Below, piece by piece: positions 1-5,616 of a stretch of DNA of 7,233 bases (position 1 is the stretch's first letter; the number at the start of each line of letters is the position of its first letter). The notes beneath the pieces were generated by a model, which was not told the DNA's origin, did no database searches, and saw only the letters and a program-made list of their open reading frames with translations. The translations under genes were made by a program, and so were the position numbers. Origin of the DNA: Candidatus Bathyarchaeota archaeon. Lineage in GTDB: Archaea; Thermoproteota; Bathyarchaeia; Bathyarchaeales; UBA233. The DNA lies in assembly GCA_003661945.1 (NCBI GenBank), contig QMXC01000056.1:1-7233 (forward strand), read 5' to 3'.

Positions 1-295
1 TGCGGTTTGGAGCTTCAAACGAGGCTTTCACCATATTGTCCTCAGCTGTACCTGAAACCATAAGTTGGTAATCAAAGAAGACGCGGTAGTCTCCATCCGG
101 CGTTTCGATGGTTCCTTCGATTTGTATGGTTTCTCCTACTTTTCCTATGTGAGTAATTGGGGTTACGCTGGTGATTTCCGTTTGGGCAACAGAAATATGA
201 GTTAAGAAAGACAAGGACAATGCGAAGGTTGAAAGTAGTAGAGCCGTCAAAAGCAACGTGAACTTGCATTTATTCTTCAAATTTTTGACGTGCAA
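1..295 (-). CDS. N-terminal part of an exported protein of unknown function (truncated by window edge)
   Basis: The frame reads 98 codons from a TTG start and runs off the left edge. The N-terminus has a basic stretch (about residues 2-11, several Lys), a hydrophobic segment rich in Leu, Ala and Ser (about 12-33), and then a small-residue Val-Ala-Gln site, which fits a Sec signal peptide or N-terminal membrane anchor. After about residue 36 the sequence alternates Thr, Val, Ile and Gly (VTPITHIGKVGETIQIEGTI), typical of an extracellular beta-sandwich (Ig-like) domain; this is inferred from composition only. The TTG at 295 is preferred because GAGGGA lies at 306-301, about 7 nt upstream, and an in-frame TGA at 307-305 bars a longer protein. 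A second TTG at 280 is possible. It is divergent from the SHMT-like gene. The function is unknown; a surface or cell-envelope protein is a guess. Confidence 0.72.
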   Translation of the reverse strand, partial: MHVKNLKNKCKFTLLLTALLLSTFALSLSFLTHISVAQTEITSVTPITHIGKVGETIQIEGTIETPDGDYRVFFDYQLMVSGTAEDNMVKASFEAPNR

Positions 296-300
296 TGTTT

Positions 301-306
301 TCCCTC
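301..306 (-). promoter_or_regulatory. Shine-Dalgarno for the exported protein
   Basis: GAGGGA on the minus strand ends five bases before the TTG at 295, and its GAGG core is about 7 nt away. It decides the start over the TTG at 280, which has only AT-rich sequence in front of it. Confidence 0.5.
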
Positions 307-350
307 AACTAGCGATTGCGGTTAATGTAACAGATTGTATTACCGAGGAT

Positions 351-403
351 GTTTTAAACTTTATCTTTTCGTCTCCTTTAACCCTGAGGCGAAACCATAA
401 ATG
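351..403. promoter_or_regulatory. Divergent promoter region between the exported-protein gene and the SHMT-like gene
   Basis: The two genes start at 295 (minus) and 439 (plus), so both promoters lie in this 143-bp gap. On the minus strand, GTTTAAAAC (359-351) after the purine-rich GAAAAGATAAA is a plausible BRE/TATA pair and would give a leader of roughly 35 nt carrying the GAGGG site. On the plus strand, CCATAAATG (395-403) after GCGAAA is the best-placed TATA candidate, predicting transcription from about 424 and a very short leader. Positions are judged from the usual archaeal TATA-to-start spacing of about 25 bp. Confidence 0.35.
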
Positions 404-426
404 CGTTGACCGAGTATAAAGGAGTC

Positions 427-430
427 GAGG
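427..430 (+). promoter_or_regulatory. Shine-Dalgarno for the SHMT-like gene
   Basis: GAGG sits 8 nt before the ATG at 439, within GGAGTCGAGG. It supports that start as the true one. Confidence 0.45.
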
Positions 431-438
431 TTTGACTC

Positions 439-1617
439 ATGATTACTGAGCTTATCAGTCTTGTCGACGCCCATGAGGAGTGGCGGGGGCGAAAATGCTT
501 AAACCTTATTCCTTCGGAAAACGTTATGAGCCCGCAAGTGCGTAGGCTCCTCTCATGTGACTTGGCGCATCGATACACCTCGCGAGACAAGTTTTACCGA
601 GGCACCAAGTTTATGGATGAAATCGAACTTTTAGGCGAAAAACTCGCATGCGAAGTTTTTGGAGCGGAAACAGCTGATTTGCGTCCTCTTTCTGGTCACA
701 TAGCCGACCTAACTTTCATCGCTAGTTTTGCCGAGCCCGGCGACACGCTTATGTGTGTTTCAGCGGAAAATGGCGGATACCCCGGCATATGGCGTCGAGG
801 ACTGCCGAGTTTTCTCAAACTGAACCTTGTGGGGTTTCCCTTCTCACGGCGGGATATGAACATCAAAGTGGACGAAGCTGAAAAGGCTATGGTCGAATCC
901 AAGCCTAAACTCGTGATTTTCGGCGCAAGCCTCATCCTTTTTCCCCATCCGGTTCGAGAACTCGCGGAAACAGCCCGACAAATAGGCGCTCACGTGGGTT
1001 TTGACGGTTCACACGTTTTAGGCTTAATCGGCGGAGGAGAGTTTCAAAATCCTCTAAAAGAAGGCGCAAACGCGCTGTTCGGCTCCACCCATAAAACGCT
1101 ATTCGGACCACAAGGCGGAATCATCTTAGCTAAAAAAGCGCACGGCGAAATTATTAAACGAAACATTTTTCCAGCTTTCGTTGACAACGCTCACTGGAAC
1201 CGCATCGCAGCGTTGACTCTCGCGTTGGCTGAACTGAAGGAGTTTGGAAAAGCCTACGCGCGGCAAGTGATTCGAAACGCGCAGACGCTGGCTAAAACTC
1301 TGGCAGACTACGGCTTTCCAGTGGCTTGTTCCCATCTTGGTTTTACTCGTTCTCATCAAGTCCTTCTCAACTACGGTGACTACAAGAAGGGCGGAATCGT
1401 AGCCGACAAGCTAGAGAAAGCAAACATCATCGTAGACCACGGTGTTCGACTCGGCACATGCGAAGTCACTCGGCGAGGTATGAAAGAACCGGAGATGCAG
1501 CGTATAGCCGAATACATCAAACGCGTGCTCATCGACGAAGAAGACACGGAAAAAATAAAACGTGAAGTGAAAAACCTCGTGAAAGATTTTGGGGAAGTGG
1601 AATACTGCTTTAAATAG
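439..1617 (+). CDS. Serine hydroxymethyltransferase-like PLP enzyme (divergent glyA homologue)
   Basis: This 392-residue fold-type I PLP enzyme aligns with SHMT along its length (usual size about 415-430). Recognisable parts are LNLIPSENVMSP near residues 21-32 (SHMT: LNLIASEN), LSGHIAD at 84-90, the PLP Asp and His in DGSH (Asp189, His192), the Schiff-base lysine in STHKTLFGPQGG (Lys219), and the substrate-carboxylate arginine in GVRLGT (Arg337). Several SHMT hallmarks differ: the YAEGYPG segment carrying the catalytic Glu is three residues shorter and lacks that Glu (around 46-53), the PLP-stacking His is apparently Asn111, and the PGxQGGP loop reads FPAFVDNAHW (244-253). Canonical folate- or methanopterin-dependent serine/glycine interconversion is therefore uncertain; an aldolase or transaldolase on beta-hydroxy amino acids is an alternative. 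The ATG has GAGG at 427-430, 8 nt upstream. It converges on the nucleotidyltransferase gene. Confidence 0.85.
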   Translation: MITELISLVDAHEEWRGRKCLNLIPSENVMSPQVRRLLSCDLAHRYTSRDKFYRGTKFMDEIELLGEKLACEVFGAETADLRPLSGHIADLTFIASFAEPGDTLMCVSAENGGYPGIWRRGLPSFLKLNLVGFPFSRRDMNIKVDEAEKAMVESKPKLVIFGASLILFPHPVRELAETARQIGAHVGFDGSHVLGLIGGGEFQNPLKEGANALFGSTHKTLFGPQGGIILAKKAHGEIIKRNIFPAFVDNAHWNRIAALTLALAELKEFGKAYARQVIRNAQTLAKTLADYGFPVACSHLGFTRSHQVLLNYGDYKKGGIVADKLEKANIIVDHGVRLGTCEVTRRGMKEPEMQRIAEYIKRVLIDEEDTEKIKREVKNLVKDFGEVEYCFK

Positions 1618-1696
1618 CGTGTTTTAAAGAAAGCCTCACATAACTATAGTCTTTCGCGGAAACGGTTCTTTATCGAACTTTATCTCGTTCTAGCTT

Positions 1697-2965
1697 TTAG
1701 TGCATTACAACTTTGTTTATGTATCTTCCCTTCACGTAGAGGTGGGGGTAGACCTTTGTTGCGTTTAGTGTGCTTCCTTCCGCTACTGTTACGTCGTCGG
1801 CGATTACCGAAACGCCCGATATTGTGGTGGGCTTTTTCGCTGTTGATAGGACCGTTGCGTGTCGTGCGATGATGCTGTTTTTTATCACTGCGTTGTCGCC
1901 TATTATGACTCTATCCATTATTGCGGAGTTTTCTATCACCACGTTTTTTCCGATTTTCGTGTAGTTGTCGATGCAGGAGTCTTTTATTCTTGTTCCATCT
2001 TTGATTTCGCAGTGTCTCCCTATTAGAACGGCGCCTTCCACGCTGATTTTCCCCTTTTTGATTTTTCTTATGATTTTTCTTCGGCGGATTATGGATTCGG
2101 GGCTTTCGCCTTGCACCCATATTCGCTTATTCGGAGAGAGCCTTCCGCCGAATTCTTGGAGTGAGGAAACTTTTCCGTAGAGCATGTCTTTCATTGCTTT
2201 TAGGTATCTCTTGGGGGTTCCTACGTCGTACCATCCGCCTTTTAGAACGTATCCGTAGACGGGTCTACCTGTTTTTATGAGGTATGGGATGAAATCGTAG
2301 CCGAAGTCTAGACGTCGGTTGCGTTTAATCATTTGTTTTACTTCTTTTTCTTTGAAGATTTCACGTATTTCCGGTGTTACCATGTACAAGCCTGTGTTTG
2401 CTAAATCGGAAGGCGCTTCTTCGGGTTTCGGCTTTTCTACAAACCGGGATATGCGCATGTCCTTGTTTATGTCGGCTATGCCGAAGCCTTCCACGTTTTT
2501 CACTCTTGTCAAGCCTATGGTCATCACCGCTTCTTTCTTTCGGTGGAATGCGAGAAGTTCTTTTAGTTCCACATCGAAGATGTTGTCGCCTTGAACCGCG
2601 AAAACCGGGTCTTTGACGTTGTAGTATTCCATGTTTATTCGAGCTGAGTCTGCGCTTCCGCAGTCATCAACATTGGGCTGATATTTTATGTGAATGCGAG
2701 GGTTAATCCCGTAACGGGCTGAAAACCCGATTCCGGACTCGAAGTAGTCGTGTAGGCTCCTATAGTTAGTGTAGCCTTTAACCCCGAAAATGAAGTGTTT
2801 AACGCCTTGACGAGCCAAGCATAAAAGAGAAATTTCAATCAAAGCCCTGTTTAACAAGCGTATACAAGCTTTAGAAACCTCCGCGGTGAGCGGAAGCAAA
2901 CGTTTAGCTATTCCGCCTACAGGGATGATTACCCTTAGCTTTTCGGGAGAATAGTCCGCTGTCAA
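1697..2965 (-). CDS. Sugar-phosphate nucleotidyltransferase with C-terminal left-handed beta-helix
   Basis: The protein is 422 residues from the chosen TTG start. It transfers a nucleotide from an NTP onto a sugar 1-phosphate to make an NDP-sugar for glycan or nucleotide-sugar synthesis in the cytoplasm. The N-terminal domain (about 10-255) has the G-loop region PVGGIAKRLLPLT (15-27), the metal-binding Asp in VQGDNIFD (Asp127), EKP (177-179), and GGWYDVGTP (243-251). A basic linker (RRRKIIRKIKKGK, 294-306) leads to hexapeptide-repeat coils (about 307-404), as in RmlA-like and GDP-mannose pyrophosphorylase-like enzymes with a beta-helix tail. The G-loop deviates from GxGTR. The sugar and base specificity cannot be read from sequence. 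The frame stays open 31 codons further upstream, but the TTG at 2965 has GAGAGG 7 nt before it and the extension has no homologous look. The neighbouring gene is divergent. Confidence 0.88.
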   Translation of the reverse strand: MTADYSPEKLRVIIPVGGIAKRLLPLTAEVSKACIRLLNRALIEISLLCLARQGVKHFIFGVKGYTNYRSLHDYFESGIGFSARYGINPRIHIKYQPNVDDCGSADSARINMEYYNVKDPVFAVQGDNIFDVELKELLAFHRKKEAVMTIGLTRVKNVEGFGIADINKDMRISRFVEKPKPEEAPSDLANTGLYMVTPEIREIFKEKEVKQMIKRNRRLDFGYDFIPYLIKTGRPVYGYVLKGGWYDVGTPKRYLKAMKDMLYGKVSSLQEFGGRLSPNKRIWVQGESPESIIRRRKIIRKIKKGKISVEGAVLIGRHCEIKDGTRIKDSCIDNYTKIGKNVVIENSAIMDRVIIGDNAVIKNSIIARHATVLSTAKKPTTISGVSVIADDVTVAEGSTLNATKVYPHLYVKGRYINKVVMH

Positions 2966-2972
2966 ACCTTTT

Positions 2973-2978
2973 CCTCTC
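2973..2978 (-). promoter_or_regulatory. Shine-Dalgarno deciding the TTG start of the nucleotidyltransferase
   Basis: GAGAGG on the minus strand lies 7 nt before TTG 2965. The conserved nucleotide-binding sequence begins about ten residues after this start, which fits the family, whereas the longer frame would add a 31-residue unmatched tail running through the promoter. Confidence 0.6.
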
Positions 2979-3000
2979 GAATGATTGTTCTTCAATAAGC

Positions 3001-3010
3001 ATATAAAAGG
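3001..3010 (-). promoter_or_regulatory. TATA box for the nucleotidyltransferase gene
   Basis: On the minus strand the sequence reads AAAACCTTTTATATGC, a close match to an archaeal TATA box (TTTATATR) with an A-rich BRE-like stretch before it. The usual 25-bp spacing puts the transcript start near 2980, just ahead of the GAGAGG site, so the leader would be very short. Read on plus, the same bases (ATATAAAAGG) could also serve the divergent prenyltransferase, less convincingly. Confidence 0.5.
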
Positions 3011-3077
3011 TTTTAAGATTAATGAGTCAAAATGCACAAAGGTTAAAACATGTTTCAAAAGGTTTGGTCGCGGTAAT

Positions 3078-3926
3078 ATGAGCAGGCTCGGGGCTTATGT
3101 TCGGCTTATGCGTCCATTAAATGCTGTCATGATGGGGTTCGCCGTAATCGTAGGCGCCTTCCTCAGCAACAGAACAGAAGTCTTAACCTTCCCTCGAGAA
3201 CTCTTACTCGGCTTCATAACTGGACTAACCTTAACAGGTGCTTCCATGGCTATAAACGACTATTACGACCGTGAAATAGACGCCATCAACGAACCTTCGC
3301 GTCCCATACCCAGCGGCGCAGTAAAACCCAAAAACGCCCTAGCATTTGCATCGCTGCTAACACTCATCGGAGTCGCAGCTGCTTTTCTGACGAACCTCTC
3401 GTGCGGCTTAACCGCAACAGTCGCGTGGATAATCATGGCAACCTACGTAACCGTTGGCAAACGCACCGGGCTTCCGGGAAACTTCATGGTAAGCGCTTGC
3501 GTGGCGGTTCCATTCATCTATGGAAGTTTAGCTGTAACCGGCAAGGTAACGTCGAACGTGATATTATTTGCCGCCATGGCTTTTCTATCTAACACTGGGA
3601 GAGAGGTGAACAAGGGAATAGCGGATGTTGCAGGCGACAAAGCACGCGGCGTGCAAACCTTGGCTGTGCGTTTTGGAAGCAAGCCCGCAGCAGCCTTAGC
3701 AGCATTCTTCTATTCGTCAGCTATTCTGTTGAGCGTCCTACCCGTGGCTTGGAGAATAGTCTCCGTGTGGTTTATCCCCTTCGTCGCAGTAACCAATTTC
3801 GGCTTAGCCTTTTCCTCGATTTCTCTGCTCAAGAACCCCTCGCGGGAAAACGCTCGAAAAATCAAAAACGCGGTTCTAATTTTCTTCTTGTTTGGGCTCC
3901 TAGGATTCGTCGCTGGAACCTTTTAA
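3078..3926 (+). CDS. UbiA-family prenyltransferase, probable digeranylgeranylglyceryl-phosphate synthase
   Basis: This 282-residue polytopic membrane protein has about eight to nine hydrophobic segments. It probably adds the second geranylgeranyl chain to geranylgeranylglyceryl phosphate, giving the archaeal diether core lipid (archaeal DGGGP synthase, UbiA superfamily). Evidence: an RPLN start motif (12-15), the first Asp-rich motif in NDYYDREIDAINEPSRPIPSG (60-80), a cytosolic GKRTGLPGN loop (127-135) followed by PFIYGSLAV, and the second Asp-rich region REVNKGIADVAGDKARGVQT (175-194). In the family the second region usually reads KDIED or similar; here the first acidic position is Gly180. 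The frame extends upstream to 2985, but ATG 3078 is used because family members begin just before RPLN and the upstream codons overlap the divergent promoter. Other UbiA enzymes (heme O or quinone synthesis) are less likely. A radical SAM gene follows on the same strand. Confidence 0.85.
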   Translation: MSRLGAYVRLMRPLNAVMMGFAVIVGAFLSNRTEVLTFPRELLLGFITGLTLTGASMAINDYYDREIDAINEPSRPIPSGAVKPKNALAFASLLTLIGVAAAFLTNLSCGLTATVAWIIMATYVTVGKRTGLPGNFMVSACVAVPFIYGSLAVTGKVTSNVILFAAMAFLSNTGREVNKGIADVAGDKARGVQTLAVRFGSKPAAALAAFFYSSAILLSVLPVAWRIVSVWFIPFVAVTNFGLAFSSISLLKNPSRENARKIKNAVLIFFLFGLLGFVAGTF

Positions 3927-3936
3927 ACGTCCAGCT

Positions 3937-3953
3937 CACTAAATATTTTAGTG
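3937..3953. promoter_or_regulatory. Palindromic AT-rich element, probable promoter/operator of the radical SAM gene
   Basis: CACTAAA-TAT-TTTAGTG is a perfect 7-bp inverted repeat around a 3-bp centre, in the 51-bp gap between the prenyltransferase and the radical SAM gene. Its centre (AAATATTT) is also a good TATA candidate about 30 bp before the ATG at 3978, predicting a nearly leaderless transcript. A regulator binding this site would block the TATA box. A weak terminator hairpin for the upstream gene is the alternative, but the stem is AT-rich and no T-tract follows. Confidence 0.45.
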
Positions 3954-3977
3954 ATTAAGCTGAAGCTGGTTAAGAAA

Positions 3978-4901
3978 ATGAGTTTGTCTGGTATTCACCT
4001 GCTTTTGACTTACCGATGCGACATGGAATGCGACCACTGTTTTGTTTGGGGTAGTCCGAACCAAACGGGCGTGATGACCCTTCGAGACGTCAAGCAGTTA
4101 TTAGCTCAATGTGTAGAGTTGAAAACAGTAGACTACATTTCCATCGAAGGCGGAGAACCCTTCCTCTACTATCCTGTGATGATTGAAGCCGTGCGGGAAG
4201 CTGTTTCAAACGGGTTTCACGTGGAAGTCCTTTCGAACGCTTATTGGGCTACGTGCTTCGAAGACGCTGTTAAGTGGCTCCGTCCGCTCGCCGAAAGCCG
4301 GAACACGGAGCTAAGCGTCAGCAGCGACCTATACCACGGCGAAGAGTGGATAACAGAGCATGCCCGAAACGCCGTTCTAGCTGCTAAGAAACTAGGCATA
4401 CCCGTGGAAGTGCTCGCTATCAAATATCCTAAACCGTCGCCTAAGTGTCCCCAAAAAATCGGAGGCGCAAAGGTTGGGCTCTATGAATTAATGTTTAAGG
4501 GAAGAGCCGCGGTGAAACTTGTAGATTTAGCTACCGTGAAAAAATCTTGGAAGGAGTTCACAGAGTGTCCCTATGAAAAGCTTGACAGCCCAGAACGTGT
4601 ACACATCGACCCGTTTGGGCACGTGCACGTCTGCCAAGGAATATGCATAGGGAACGCTTGGAAAACGCCCTTACCCAGAATCTTTGAAAACTATAAAGTA
4701 GCTAAAAATCCTATAGTTAAAGCCTTGATAGAAGGCGGTCCAACAGCTCTCGTTGAAAGGTTCGGTTTGCCGCATAAAGATGTTTATGCTGATGCTTGTC
4801 ACCTCTGCTACGAAGCTCGTTTGATGCTTAAAGAAAGGTTTCCACAAATCCTTTGTCCTCCGCAAATCTACGGCGAAGGGCTGAAGGCAAATAGAGCTTA
4901 G
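3978..4901 (+). CDS. Radical SAM protein with extra C-terminal cysteines, function unknown
   Basis: The protein has 307 residues. It carries the radical SAM [4Fe-4S] motif CDMECDHC (Cys14, Cys18, Cys21), the SAM-contacting GGEP in SIEGGEPF (about 55-62), and a beta/alpha barrel of usual size. The C-terminal third has further cysteines: Cys197 (in TECPYE), Cys219 and Cys223 (VHVCQGICIGN), Cys274 and Cys277 (CHLC), and Cys293. Their arrangement, with a DPFGHVHVC strand, resembles the SPASM/twitch type of auxiliary cluster region, so at least one additional Fe-S cluster is likely. The substrate is unknown. The frame is open back to a GTG at 3951, but that codon lies inside the palindrome/TATA element, and MSLSGIHLLLTYRC is a normal start. 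It could be co-transcribed with the prenyltransferase (51 bp) and converges with the VIT-like gene, leaving only 6 bp. Confidence 0.85.
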   Translation: MSLSGIHLLLTYRCDMECDHCFVWGSPNQTGVMTLRDVKQLLAQCVELKTVDYISIEGGEPFLYYPVMIEAVREAVSNGFHVEVLSNAYWATCFEDAVKWLRPLAESRNTELSVSSDLYHGEEWITEHARNAVLAAKKLGIPVEVLAIKYPKPSPKCPQKIGGAKVGLYELMFKGRAAVKLVDLATVKKSWKEFTECPYEKLDSPERVHIDPFGHVHVCQGICIGNAWKTPLPRIFENYKVAKNPIVKALIEGGPTALVERFGLPHKDVYADACHLCYEARLMLKERFPQILCPPQIYGEGLKANRA

Positions 4902-4907
4902 ACGCTG

Positions 4908-5480
4908 TTACATCGCGTGAAAAGGTAGGAACATGTTTAACAAGTTTCCTATGGCGTAGGATACGAGAGCGCCTATTACCGCTAAAACGGCGTATTTCAA
5001 CCCGGTTCTAAGCATGTTTCCTTTGCCGAGTTTCCCAACATAGCTTCCCATGGAAAAGGACAAGGTAATTCCGAATATAAACGCGATTACGAGGCTTGTT
5101 TGAACGTCTAGGAAAAGAAACGGGACGATGAGTATAAGAAGCGTAAGCAAGGTTGCAGAGAAGGATAGAACCCCGCTCATGAGCACTTCCCTTTTCGTGT
5201 GCACCCGGGTTTTCATTCCTAACCGGGCTTCGTGAATCTGAACGCTTCTCTCCGTTTCTTGCGAAAGGAAAAAGCCAATGGAATTTCCGAAGGCGTTGGC
5301 TAATCCTCCTAAAACTCCGGAAGTGATGATTATGCTTCTTCTTTCTATCAACGAAAGGGTTACCGTAGCTTCTGCAACTCCCATTATCAAACCTAAACAA
5401 CAAATGATTCCGTCTGCCAATCCGAAAGATAGTCCTTCCATCCAATATCGCGAAGCAACTTCACGTGCTTTGAAATTCAT
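4908..5480 (-). CDS. VIT1/CCC1-family membrane protein, probable metal ion transporter
   Basis: The protein has 190 residues and five hydrophobic segments. The pattern follows the VIT1/CCC1 (DUF125) family, which moves Fe2+ or Mn2+ out of the cytoplasm or into stores: FGLADGIICCLGLIMGV near 19-35 (family: NDGLVST...G), a second helix GGLANAFGNSIGFFLSQETE (58-77), a short charged cytosolic segment (76-98), a third and fourth helix, and a Gly-rich last helix ending YAIGN. It is close in size to the small archaeal branch of the family. The family Asp is present (Asp23), but the helix-2 Met and Glu appear to be Asn66 and Phe70, so metal transport is uncertain. ATG 5480 is chosen for GGGG 6 nt upstream; in-frame ATG 5501 and TTG 5525 are possible longer starts. 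Its stop lies 6 bp from the converging radical SAM stop. Confidence 0.75.
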   Translation of the reverse strand: MNFKAREVASRYWMEGLSFGLADGIICCLGLIMGVAEATVTLSLIERRSIIITSGVLGGLANAFGNSIGFFLSQETERSVQIHEARLGMKTRVHTKREVLMSGVLSFSATLLTLLILIVPFLFLDVQTSLVIAFIFGITLSFSMGSYVGKLGKGNMLRTGLKYAVLAVIGALVSYAIGNLLNMFLPFHAM

Positions 5481-5525
5481 ACGATTCCCCAACTTGAACA
5501 TTAGCTGATAAAGCCTCGGTTCCAA

Positions 5526-5616
5526 CCTAAAAGTTTAACTAAAGGTTTTCAGGCAACGATTAGCTTTTAAGGAGTTTTTCCGATTAGGATTCGTAAAGCA
5601 AAGCTGGTTGATGTTC
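5526..5616. promoter_or_regulatory. Divergent promoter region between the VIT-like gene and asnS
   Basis: On the minus strand, AAAACCTTTAGTTAAAC (about 5547-5531) looks like BRE plus TATA for the VIT-like gene. On plus, GCTTTTAAGG (5563-5572) is the best TATA candidate for asnS, predicting transcription near 5592 and a leader of about 25 nt. The 7-mer CGATTAG occurs on both sides of that plus-strand TATA (5557-5563 and 5581-5587). All assignments rest on motif and spacing only. Confidence 0.35.

Noticed and set aside
72..269. Open frame of 65 codons on minus starting with ATG
   Set aside because: It is rich in Asn, Arg and His with no domain look, and it overlaps the better minus frame that has a signal peptide, a Shine-Dalgarno site and beta-type sequence.
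1618..1696. Possible small RNA or tRNA between the first convergent pair
   Set aside because: Only a 4-bp hairpin and a T-rich tract are visible; there is no cloverleaf, and the gap is 79 bp.
2319..2616. Two overlapping plus-strand open frames inside the nucleotidyltransferase
   Set aside because: They are antisense to a well-supported conserved gene, and their translations are Ser/Phe/Arg-rich, as expected of complementary-strand shadows.
2966..3058. 31-codon upstream extension of the nucleotidyltransferase
   Set aside because: It contains the TATA box and Shine-Dalgarno of that same gene, and the extra residues have no counterpart in the family as I know it.
2985..3077. 31-codon upstream extension of the prenyltransferase
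   Set aside because: It overlaps the divergent promoter, its residues are Lys/Phe-rich without family similarity, and the family normally starts a few residues before RPLN.
3951..3977. GTG start for the radical SAM protein, nine residues longer
   Set aside because: The GTG is part of the palindrome/TATA element and has no ribosome site, and a TATA-driven transcript would start downstream of it.
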